Assembly (NCBI GenBank): GCA_009775195.1 | Contig: VSPF01000023.1 | Span: 1-21,934, forward strand | DNA length: 21,934 nucleotides | Source of the DNA: Muribaculaceae bacterium | Lineage (GTDB): Bacteria > Bacteroidota > Bacteroidia > Bacteroidales > Muribaculaceae | Direction: 5' to 3' | Part shown: positions 15,430-21,934 of the stretch, in pieces | Numbering within the stretch: position 1 is the first letter of the stretch | Layout of the letters: the number at the start of each line of letters is the position of its first letter | Notes under the pieces: model-generated | What the model was told of the DNA's origin: nothing | What the model saw: only the letters and a program-made list of their open reading frames with translations | The model's database searches: none | Program-made: the position numbers and the translations under genes

Positions 15430-17386
15430 CACCCCCTACGGCTACTACGACTTCGGCGACCCCGACGAATACGACACCCCCGACTACGGCGGACTATCGG
15501 CATCAGAGACCCTGAAAAAATATTGGGGTTACGACGGCTTCAGGCCCATGCAGGCCGAAATCATAGAGTCGGTGCTTGGCGGTCACGACACCATAGGTCT
15601 GCTCCCCACCGGCGGCGGCAAGTCAATCACATTCCAGGTTCCGGCCCTGATGCTGCCGGGCATAACCATAGTTGTCACGCCCCTGGTATCGCTGATGAAA
15701 GACCAGGTCGACAACCTCAAGTGGCGGCGTGTGCCGGCAGCGTGCCTCTATATGGGCATGACACGCCACCAGGCCGAATATGCCTACGAGCGATGCCGCC
15801 AGGGCAAGGTAAAGCTGCTCTACGTCGCCCCCGAGCGTCTCGAGCGCGACTCGTTCATCGGACAGCTCGCGAGGTGGGATATCAGCCTGATTGTCGTAGA
15901 CGAGGCTCACTGCATATCACAATGGGGCTATGACTTCCGCCCCTCCTACCTGCGAATCGCCGCCCTTCGCGAACGCAAACCCGGCGTACCCGTGCTTGCC
16001 CTCACAGCCTCGGCAACGCCCGAAGTCGTGACCGACATAGCCCTGCGCCTCGAGATGAAGCATCACAAGCTGTTTACACTCAGCTTTACACGCGACAACA
16101 TCAGCTTCCTTGTCAGGCACACCGACCGCAAATATGTGAAACTGCTGCAGATACTGGGCTCGGTCGGAGGGTCGGGCATAGTGTATGTGCGGTCGCGCAA
16201 GCGCACAGTCGAAATCGCCGACTCACTGGTGAAGAGCGGCATATCGGCATCGGCCTATCACGCCGGGCTCGACATAGAGACCAAGGCCGAACGCCAGGAC
16301 TCATGGCACAGCGGCCAGACACGCATCATGGTGGCTACAACCGCCTTCGGCATGGGCATCGACAAGGCCGACGTGCGCCTGGTGGTACACTACGACCTGC
16401 CGTCGACCCTCGAGGAGTACTACCAGGAGGCAGGTCGTGCCGGGCGCGACGGCCGACCCTCGGTTGCCGTGCTGCTTGCCGACAACCGCGACAAGGCATC
16501 GCTTGCGCGGCGACTGACCGAGGCATTCCCATCGAAAGACTTCATACGCCACGTCTACGACGAAATATGCCGCTTCGTGGCACTACCTATGGGCGAGGGC
16601 TTCGGCGCACTATTCGAGTTCGACCCGGCGGTGATGTGCGTGCGCTATCACATGCAGCCACGGTTGGTAATGAGCGCGATAGGGTTTCTCGACCGCGCCG
16701 GATATTTCAACTTTATCGAAGAGCTCGAAACACGGTCGAGGGTGATGATACGGCTGCAACGCGACGAACTCTACGATGTCGAACTCGAACCGAGACAGGA
16801 AGAACTGATGCACCACCTGCTGCGCAACTACCCCGGGCTGTTTGCCGACTATGTGTTTGTCGACGAAGTGCGCATAGCCATCGCCCTTGGCTGCAAGCCC
16901 GACGACGTGTACAAGATGCTCGTAGCCCTGCGGCGCGAACATATAATATACTATGTGCCGCGAACCTCGACACCGTATATATACTTCACGGCCAACCGAA
17001 CGGAATCGTCAAGGCTGACTTTTCCACGCGAAATCTACGAGCTGCGCCAACAGAAAGCCAAGGAGCGCATAGAGGCTATGAAATCGTTTGCCTACGACGA
17101 CGACCACTGCCGCGTGGCCACCATGCTGAAATATTTCGGTGAAGATGTGCCAGCCGGCTATGCCTGCGGCAAATGCGACGTATGCCGCAGCCGCCGGTCG
17201 GCAGCTTTCGACGCAGCTTGGTTTGAACCATGGTTCTTCGACGTGCTTGAGCAATATCATCAATTTGCCTTGAGCGACCTCGACAGGGTTTTGCCGCGCT
17301 TTGCCGACGAGGCCGCCGCCCATATACGCGAACTTGTAAAGCAAGGCAAACTCAAAAATAATGACGGAATAATAAGCAAATGTTAA
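15422..17386 (+). CDS. recQ: ATP-dependent DNA helicase RecQ family
   Basis: A 654-residue superfamily 2 helicase. A short acidic and tyrosine-rich extension (1-25) precedes the core. FRPMQAE is motif 0, LPTGGGKS (61-68) Walker A, VTPLVSLMKDQ motif Ia, DEAHC (160-164) Walker B, LTASATP motif III and QEAGRAGRDG motif VI. The RecQ zinc site follows with a Cys in DDHCR and the trio CGKCDVC, then a winged-helix region. I see no clear HRDC domain after it. It unwinds DNA 3' to 5' and feeds RecJ. Many Bacteroidetes encode more than one RecQ paralogue, so the symbol does not imply the only copy. The ATG at 15422 lies inside the end of recJ. Confidence 0.95.
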   Translation: MSDTPYGYYDFGDPDEYDTPDYGGLSASETLKKYWGYDGFRPMQAEIIESVLGGHDTIGLLPTGGGKSITFQVPALMLPGITIVVTPLVSLMKDQVDNLKWRRVPAACLYMGMTRHQAEYAYERCRQGKVKLLYVAPERLERDSFIGQLARWDISLIVVDEAHCISQWGYDFRPSYLRIAALRERKPGVPVLALTASATPEVVTDIALRLEMKHHKLFTLSFTRDNISFLVRHTDRKYVKLLQILGSVGGSGIVYVRSRKRTVEIADSLVKSGISASAYHAGLDIETKAERQDSWHSGQTRIMVATTAFGMGIDKADVRLVVHYDLPSTLEEYYQEAGRAGRDGRPSVAVLLADNRDKASLARRLTEAFPSKDFIRHVYDEICRFVALPMGEGFGALFEFDPAVMCVRYHMQPRLVMSAIGFLDRAGYFNFIEELETRSRVMIRLQRDELYDVELEPRQEELMHHLLRNYPGLFADYVFVDEVRIAIALGCKPDDVYKMLVALRREHIIYYVPRTSTPYIYFTANRTESSRLTFPREIYELRQQKAKERIEAMKSFAYDDDHCRVATMLKYFGEDVPAGYACGKCDVCRSRRSAAFDAAWFEPWFFDVLEQYHQFALSDLDRVLPRFADEAAAHIRELVKQGKLKNNDGIISKC

Positions 17387-17530
17387 GCAAGGTTAAAACG
17401 CAGTATGGCGATTAAACCTTTGCGAATTGCCAACGTCATATAATCAGTAATAAGACATAGCACGACTTAGCTGGAATTGGTTAGACTATTTGTATAAATC
17501 GCTAAGTTAAAGACTAACTTTATATTGGAG

Positions 17531-17562
17531 CCCCGACTCGTGAAGAATCGGGGTTTTCGTTT
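17531..17562 (+). terminator. Rho-independent terminator after recJ-recQ
   Basis: CCCCGA (17531-17536) pairs with TCGGGG (17548-17553), with extra TC/GA pairs inside, and is followed by TTTTCGTTT. Confidence 0.8.
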
Positions 17563-17564
17563 AT

Positions 17565-17595
17565 TTTGACATATGACAGTTTATGCGTAAATTTG
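17565..17595 (+). promoter_or_regulatory. Predicted promoter of the DUF2027/Smr gene
   Basis: TTTG (17565-17568) and TAAATTTG (17588-17595) are 19 bp apart, a full match to the Bacteroidetes consensus. It directly follows the terminator T-run and lies about 20 nt before the ATG at 17617. An upstream in-frame start at 17566 would lie within the promoter and is therefore excluded. Confidence 0.75.
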
Positions 17596-17616
17596 CAAAA
17601 CATAAAAACGGACAAT

Positions 17617-18732
17617 ATGAAAATCGGCGATACAGTGCGCTACCTCAATGCTGTCGGGGGCGGGCGCGTAGTAAGGATAGACGGCGACATGGCCTATGTT
17701 GACGACGAGGGTTTCGAGACCCCCGTACTCGTGCGCGAATGTGTGGTCATCAGTCATGCCTCCGCACTCGACAATGTAGCGGTGCCCAAACCACAGGCCC
17801 CGAAGGCCCCGTCGCCAAAGGCCGACACGCCTGCCCCGACACGCCTGCCCGTTATCGAGACCAAGGGCGGCGACATACTCAACCTCGTACTTGGCTTCGA
17901 ACCTGAAAACATCAAGGCCCTTTCGCAGACGACGTTCGACGCATACCTCGTCAACGACTCGAACTATTACGTATATGCCTGTGTAATTAGCCGCGCCACC
18001 GACGACGACAACTGGACTTTGCGCTACGACGGACTAATCGAACCCAACATACAAGAATTCCTCTTCGAGCTTACCGCCGCCGACCTGGCGCATTTCGACC
18101 GCGTAGAGGTGCAATACCTGGCCTTTAAGCGCGAGCGCGATTTCGAGGCCAAGGCCCCGGGCCGCGTAGAACTGAAAATTGACACCACCAAGTTTGTGCG
18201 TCTCCACTGCTTCCGCCCGAACACGTATTTCGACACGCCTGTAATCGCCTACGACGTTGCCGTTGCCGACCGGGCGGCCACCCAGCCGGTATATAAGGCC
18301 GAGGACATAGCACGCGGCATGGCCCAGAAAGAACGCGATACACGCCGCCAGACCAATGCCGAGCACAAGGCAGCGCACCTGCCGTCGTCGAAGCCCGACA
18401 ACGGCGCCATCGAAGTCGACCTCCACGCCTCGGCAATGTTCGAGACCACCGAGGGCCTCTCGCCGGCCGACATACTCAACTTCCAAATCGACCGCTTTAC
18501 CGAGGTGATGAATGCCAACCTTCGCCGGCCCGGCACACGCATCATCTTTATCCACGGCAAGGGCGAGGGCGTGTTGCGCCAGGCCATCATGAAAGAACTG
18601 ACCCACCGCTTCAAAGGCCACGACGTGCAAGACGCATCGTTCCGCGAATACGGTTTCGGGGCCACACAGGTAACAATCAGGGCCGTAGACCGCCAGCAAC
18701 AGTCCAAACCGGCTAAAAACAAACGCCGATGA
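17617..18732 (+). CDS. DUF2027 and Smr (MutS2 C-terminal) domain protein
   Basis: A 371-residue protein. Residues 1-45 form a small beta-barrel-like domain (MKIGDTVRYLN..GRVVRIDGD), followed by an Ala/Pro/Lys-rich linker (about 55-78), the beta-rich DUF2027 middle domain (about 80-225), a charged segment, and a C-terminal Smr domain (about 264-355) with DLH (268-270), IHGKGEG (312-318) and a final GFGATQV motif. Smr domains bind or nick nucleic acids, and the DLH and HGKG motifs are the conserved active-site residues. This architecture is common in Bacteroidetes but its substrate is not known to me. The stop overlaps the next gene by ATGA. Confidence 0.9.
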   Translation: MKIGDTVRYLNAVGGGRVVRIDGDMAYVDDEGFETPVLVRECVVISHASALDNVAVPKPQAPKAPSPKADTPAPTRLPVIETKGGDILNLVLGFEPENIKALSQTTFDAYLVNDSNYYVYACVISRATDDDNWTLRYDGLIEPNIQEFLFELTAADLAHFDRVEVQYLAFKRERDFEAKAPGRVELKIDTTKFVRLHCFRPNTYFDTPVIAYDVAVADRAATQPVYKAEDIARGMAQKERDTRRQTNAEHKAAHLPSSKPDNGAIEVDLHASAMFETTEGLSPADILNFQIDRFTEVMNANLRRPGTRIIFIHGKGEGVLRQAIMKELTHRFKGHDVQDASFREYGFGATQVTIRAVDRQQQSKPAKNKRR

Positions 18733-19514
18733 TAATCTACTTCAGCGGCACGGGCAACACGCGCCACTGCGCCCTCGCCCTGGCGGAATTGTTGAACGAA
18801 AGCGTACACGAGCTCAGCCCGGCCGAGCTGCGCGACCCGTCGTCTGTCACCCTCGATGCTGCCGATGCGCGTGTAATCTGGGCATTTCCCACCTACTCAT
18901 GGGGTATGCCTCCGGTCGTGGCCGACTTCATGGCCAAGGTAAGGCTTGGTGAAAACTTTATGAAGGCGAGGCACTATATGCTCACCACCTGCGGCGACGA
19001 TATGGGCTATACCGACCGCCAGTGGCGGAGCATCGCCAGGCGTCGCGGACTTGATACCGCCGGGGCCTATGCTGTAATCATGCCCAATACCTATACGCTG
19101 ATGAAGGGCTTCGACGTAGACAGTCACGAGGTGTCGCGTAAAAAGGTAGCAGACTCTGCCGGTCGAATCGAACTTATAGCCAAGGCAATCGAGGACGGGG
19201 GAGAAGATATGACTATCCGAGGTTCGTTTCCATGGGTCAAATCTGCAGTCATATATCCGTGGTTCAAGCGTTTTGCCATGTCGCCGAAACCTTTCCACAC
19301 CACCGAGGGCTGCGTGTCGTGCGGTTTGTGTGCGCGTAGCTGCCCTATGGCCAACATCAGCATGGGCGACGACAAGAGGCCGCACTGGGGCAAGGACTGC
19401 GCCCTGTGCCTGCGCTGCTATCACATCTGCCCACGTCACTCCATAGCCTACGGCAAAGCCACCGACGGCAAAGGACAGCAGTTCTTGGGTAATTTTATGG
19501 AGAGTTACCAATAA
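18729..19514 (+). CDS. EFR1-type flavodoxin-ferredoxin fusion
   Basis: A 261-residue protein with an N-terminal flavodoxin-like domain, FMN phosphate loop FSGTGNTR (5-12) and PTYSWGMPP segment (about 55-63), and a C-terminal ferredoxin domain with two [4Fe-4S] motifs: C195-x2-C198-x2-C201-x3-C205-P and C224-x2-C227-x2-C230-x3-C234-P. This matches the family annotated as EFR1 ferredoxin. It should be a cytosolic electron carrier with FMN and two iron-sulphur clusters; its partners are unknown. It overlaps the Smr gene by ATGA, a pairing whose functional meaning is unclear. Confidence 0.92.
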   Translation: MIIYFSGTGNTRHCALALAELLNESVHELSPAELRDPSSVTLDAADARVIWAFPTYSWGMPPVVADFMAKVRLGENFMKARHYMLTTCGDDMGYTDRQWRSIARRRGLDTAGAYAVIMPNTYTLMKGFDVDSHEVSRKKVADSAGRIELIAKAIEDGGEDMTIRGSFPWVKSAVIYPWFKRFAMSPKPFHTTEGCVSCGLCARSCPMANISMGDDKRPHWGKDCALCLRCYHICPRHSIAYGKATDGKGQQFLGNFMESYQ

Positions 19515-19776
19515 CAGTAACCTGGAAATTGAAGATTCCGAGGAAATAGGCAAAGATACCACTGATAAAACTGGCGTTGCAGCCAAGGTCAGCCTGAAAA
19601 GTGACCTGAAAATTATAGAAGCTATTCAGATTAACCCTACTATTACAATTCCTGAATTAGAACAAATTACCGGATTGTCAAGGTCGGGTGTAAAAAAAAT
19701 CTTACGCAAGCTCCAAGAAGCTGGAAAAGTCCGTCGTGTCGGACCCGATAAAGGCGGGCATTGGGAAGTTTTGTAA
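19501..19776 (+). pseudogene. Orphan C-terminal winged-helix fragment (AlbA_2/RecG-like or Fic family remnant)
   Basis: Read in the frame that ends with TAA at 19774-19776, this stretch encodes about 91 residues without any ATG. A polar linker with DTTDKTG leads into a winged-helix domain: DLKIIEAIQINPTITIPELE, then GLSRSGVKKILRKLQEAG, ending in RRVGPDKGGHWEVL. This ending is typical of the C-terminal winged helix of AlbA_2-type ATP-binding regulators (COG2865) and of some Fic proteins. The N-terminal part is absent; the frame is closed by a stop at 19444, inside the EFR1 gene. It is richer in AT than its neighbours. It is best read as a decayed remnant left by recombination. Confidence 0.7.
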
Positions 19777-19784
19777 CAACTCAC

Positions 19785-20279
19785 CTAACTTTTTTCTATA
19801 CCGTTGCCGGTCAGTTTGCCGGTGGCGGTGTCGTAGTATAGGTTGCTGTCGAGGAGTGTGACGGTGTATTTGCCGTGGTCACGCGAGATGCTGAACACAC
19901 TGTTGAGCTGGTCGGTTTCTTGCAGATAACTATATACAACCGGGGGCAGTTGGTCGAAAAGCAATACCTGGGGCAGGGGCATGCCATAGCCGTCGACGGC
20001 GAGCCACTGCTCGTCCTGGTCGAATGTCATACCCGGGCCGTCGTCAATCCGCACATGATAGCGGCCACCACTGTTGCTGACGGACTGCAATTCGCTATTA
20101 GGGTAATACTGGTTGATAAAACTGGTAATCTTGGCGGGCAAATCGTCCCACAACTCGCTATGGTTGCACGATGGCAACGCGCATAAAACCAACAACATAA
20201 TCATAGACGCGACTACACGGGCACCGGCAGTATAAACCTCTGAGCCAAACGAACGCACATAATATACTATATTTTTCAT
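19785..20279 (-). CDS. PepSY-like domain lipoprotein
   Basis: A protein of 164 residues from the ATG at 20279. A hydrophobic segment (MIMLLVLCALPSC) ends in a lipobox cysteine, so it is probably a secreted lipoprotein. The mature part has the features of PepSY-like (DUF2874-type) proteins: LPAKITSFINQYYP, a YHVRIDDGPGMTFD strand pair with DEQWLAVDG, and a second LPPVVYSYLQE...YTVTLLDSNLYYD repeat. Its role is unknown; such proteins are common in gut Bacteroidetes. The N-terminal 25 residues before the hydrophobic core are unusually long; starts at 20309 (longer) or 20204 (MIMLL) are possible. It faces the winged-helix remnant, with eight bases between the stops. I found no good -7 box upstream. 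Confidence 0.8.
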   Translation of the reverse strand: MKNIVYYVRSFGSEVYTAGARVVASMIMLLVLCALPSCNHSELWDDLPAKITSFINQYYPNSELQSVSNSGGRYHVRIDDGPGMTFDQDEQWLAVDGYGMPLPQVLLFDQLPPVVYSYLQETDQLNSVFSISRDHGKYTVTLLDSNLYYDTATGKLTGNGIEKS

Positions 20280-20368
20280 ATCTTGGTCTTTATTATAATT
20301 TGCTAACATTTAAATAGCGGTCACAGTTCGTCATCGATGAAATTTTGTAAAAATATGCCATTCAAAGA

Positions 20369-20398
20369 CTTGAATTAAAGAAAAATTTCGTAAATTTG
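20369..20398 (+). promoter_or_regulatory. Predicted enolase promoter
   Basis: The -7 box TAAATTTG (20391-20398) is a perfect match; CTTG at 20369-20372, 18 bp away, is the likely -33 box. The leader of about 65 nt is A-rich and holds a small palindrome, AATAGC-AA-GCTATT (20441-20454), shortly before the ATG at 20469. Confidence 0.7.
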
Positions 20399-20468
20399 CG
20401 GTCAGAAAACACATTACATACGCGACAAATCAACACAAATAATAGCAAGCTATTAAGTAAAGAAAATT

Positions 20469-21761
20469 ATGAAAATCGCAAAAATCACGGGTCGTGAGGT
20501 TCTTGACTCACGCGGCAATCCCACAGTAGAAGTAGACGTACTGCTCGAGAGCGGTGCATTCGGACGCGCATCAGTACCTTCGGGTGCATCTACAGGTGAA
20601 AACGAAGCCCTCGAGCTTCGCGACGGTGACAAGAACCGCTACATGGGCAAAGGCGTACTCAAAGCCGTAGCCAATGTCAACGGCCCCATCGCAGCAGCCC
20701 TCGTAGGCATGAGCGCCCTCGACCAGATAGCTATCGACGAGACCATGCTGGCTCTCGACGGCACCGACACCAAGAGCAACCTCGGTGCAAACGCCATCCT
20801 CGGCGTATCACTCGCCGTTGCCAAAGCTGCCGCCAACTACCTCGACCTTCCCCTCTACAAATATGTAGGCGGTTGCAACACCTACGTGCTCCCCGTGCCC
20901 ATGATGAACATCATCAACGGTGGTGCCCACTCAGATGCCCCCATTTGCTTCCAGGAGTTCATGATTCGTCCTATCGGTGCTACTTCGTTCCACGAAGGCA
21001 TCCGCATGGGTACCGAGGTATTCCACAACCTCAAATCAGTGCTCAAAGCCCGCGGCCTTAGCACCGCAGTAGGCGACGAAGGTGGTTTCGCACCCAACCT
21101 CGACGGCACCGAAGACGCCCTCAACGTAATTATCCAAGCTATCGAGAAAGCCGGCTACGTACCCGGTAAGGACGTTACCATCGGTCTCGACTGCGCATCG
21201 TCGGAGTTCTACGAGAACGGCGTATACGACTACACCTGGAAACAGGGTGAAGGCGCTCCCAAGCTGACCTCGAAAGAGCAGGCCGAATTCCTCAAAAAAC
21301 TCGTTGAAGAATTCCCCATCGACTCAATCGAAGACGGTATGGCCGAAAACGACTGGGAAGGCTGGAAGATTCTTACCGACCTTATCGGCGACCGCTGCCA
21401 GCTCGTTGGCGACGACCTGTTCGTAACCAACGTTAAATACCTCGAAAAAGGTATCGAACTCGGCTGCGCCAACTCTATCCTGGTTAAGGTCAACCAGATT
21501 GGCTCACTCACCGAGACTCTCCGCGCCGTCGAACTGGCACAGCGCAATGGTTACACCGCCGTGATTTCGCACCGTTCGGGCGAGACCGAAGACGCTACCA
21601 TCGCCGACCTCGCAGTTGCCACCAACTCTGGCCAAATCAAGACCGGTTCGGCAAGCCGCAGCGACCGTATGGCAAAATACAACCAGCTTCTCCGCATCGA
21701 AGAGCAGCTTGGCAGCGCAGCTGTTTACGGCTACGGCAAAAAGACCAAACGTCCCGAATAA
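20469..21761 (+). CDS. eno: Enolase (phosphopyruvate hydratase)
   Basis: A 430-residue enolase of normal length. It opens with REVLDSRGNPTVEVDV and SVPSGASTGENEALELRDGD. The catalytic motifs GDEGGFAPN, SIEDGMAENDW, LVGDDLFVTN and ILVKVNQIGSLTET are all present, followed by VISHRSGETED. It interconverts 2-phosphoglycerate and phosphoenolpyruvate in glycolysis, with Mg2+. It stands alone with its own promoter and terminator. It uses more GGT and CGT codons than the neighbouring genes, as expected for a highly expressed gene. Confidence 0.99.
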   Translation: MKIAKITGREVLDSRGNPTVEVDVLLESGAFGRASVPSGASTGENEALELRDGDKNRYMGKGVLKAVANVNGPIAAALVGMSALDQIAIDETMLALDGTDTKSNLGANAILGVSLAVAKAAANYLDLPLYKYVGGCNTYVLPVPMMNIINGGAHSDAPICFQEFMIRPIGATSFHEGIRMGTEVFHNLKSVLKARGLSTAVGDEGGFAPNLDGTEDALNVIIQAIEKAGYVPGKDVTIGLDCASSEFYENGVYDYTWKQGEGAPKLTSKEQAEFLKKLVEEFPIDSIEDGMAENDWEGWKILTDLIGDRCQLVGDDLFVTNVKYLEKGIELGCANSILVKVNQIGSLTETLRAVELAQRNGYTAVISHRSGETEDATIADLAVATNSGQIKTGSASRSDRMAKYNQLLRIEEQLGSAAVYGYGKKTKRPE

Positions 21762-21783
21762 TCATAGATTATCCGCATAGACT

Positions 21784-21818
21784 TAGTGCCCTGGGCAATG
21801 CCCAGGGCACTATTTTTA
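21784..21818. terminator. Strong terminator after eno, possibly bidirectional
   Basis: TAGTGCCCTGGGC (21784-21796), loop AAT, GCCCAGGGCACTA (21800-21812): a perfect 13-bp stem, then ATTTTTATA. It lies between eno and the converging partial gene at the right edge, so it may serve both. Confidence 0.92.
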
Positions 21819-21877
21819 TATCCAGGCATCATAAAGAGAAATTATGATGAAGTGATTTTCAATAGAGTTTACATCAA

Positions 21878-21934
21878 TTAAAAGTTTATGCTAAGCGCGA
21901 GAAGCCAAACGCCAATTATGAAGGCCAGCGGCAA
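21878..21934 (-). CDS. C-terminal end of a membrane protein (partial)
   Basis: The last 57 nt, read on the minus strand, give 18 residues ending in a stop at 21880-21878: LPLAFIIGVWLLALSINF. This is a clear transmembrane helix with a short polar end. The gene begins outside the window. The identity is unknown, and a chance open stretch of this length cannot be excluded. Confidence 0.4.
   Translation of the reverse strand: MPLAFIIGVWLLALSINF

Larger units (their letters stand above)
17387..17616. other. Intergenic region after recQ
   Basis: About 145 nt of AT-rich sequence lie between the recQ stop and its terminator, including an imperfect hairpin (GTTAGaCT...AGaCTAAC, about 17482-17520). 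After the terminator comes the promoter of the Smr gene. No open frame is convincing. A long 3' UTR or a small RNA are both possible, but no promoter for an RNA is clear. Confidence 0.55.

Noticed and set aside
17566..17616. Upstream start extending the DUF2027/Smr protein by 17 residues
   Set aside because: The extension covers the promoter; the protein starting MKIGDTVRYL at 17617 is a natural N-terminus.
17387..17616. tRNA, riboswitch or 6S-like RNA
   Set aside because: No cloverleaf, conserved aptamer core or 6S-like long bulged stem could be identified by eye.

Overview
The window looks like chromosome of a GC-rich member of the Bacteroidales, most likely a gut Muribaculaceae-type organism. 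Three things suggest this. Start codons lack Shine-Dalgarno sequences and are preceded by A-rich stretches. Promoters fit the Bacteroidetes pattern TTTG-N19-21-TAnnTTTG. The gene families are typical of the group: glycine-lipid acyltransferases, a DUF2027/Smr protein, a four-helix-bundle suffix protein, DUF5715 and PepSY-like lipoproteins. This is an inference from sequence features; no database search was run.

Layout. (1) 1-912, minus strand: the start of an NGPSL-type protein that runs off the left edge, downstream of a short degenerate SDR-like protein. (2) 913-1164: a divergent control region with 7-bp repeat arrays and an inverted repeat that contains a promoter for each direction. (3) 1165-6481, plus: glsA-glsB-purB-dgt-four-helix/zinc-ribbon, closely packed and probably one operon (lipid acylation, purine synthesis, dNTP turnover, unknown). 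(4) 6482-6677: six tandem 10-bp repeats, then a promoter. (5) 6678-12745, plus: DUF5715 lipoprotein, a giant AsmA-like protein, a HAD hydrolase and aroB, joined by short overlaps. (6) 12863-13243, minus: a small unknown protein with its own promoter. (7) 13244-13692: a 450-nt gap with a 9-bp tandem array, two copies of a GTCTT-N6-AAGAC hairpin and the recJ promoter. (8) 13693-17386, plus: recJ-recQ, the exonuclease and helicase of RecF-type repair, ended by a hairpin terminator at 17531. (9) 17617-19514, plus: a DUF2027/Smr protein and an EFR1-type flavodoxin-ferredoxin, followed by an orphan winged-helix fragment. (10) 19785-20279, minus: a PepSY-like lipoprotein. (11) 20469-21761, plus: enolase with a strong promoter and a strong terminator. 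(12) The last 57 nt hold the C-terminal end of a minus-strand membrane protein.

Most genes are core metabolism, DNA repair and envelope functions. I see no CRISPR array, complete mobile element, rRNA, tRNA or recognisable defence cluster. The parts least explained by known families are the intergenic repeat structures (7-, 10- and 9-bp periods and the paired hairpins), the palindromic divergent promoter, the small protein at 12863-13243 and the four-helix/zinc-ribbon protein.
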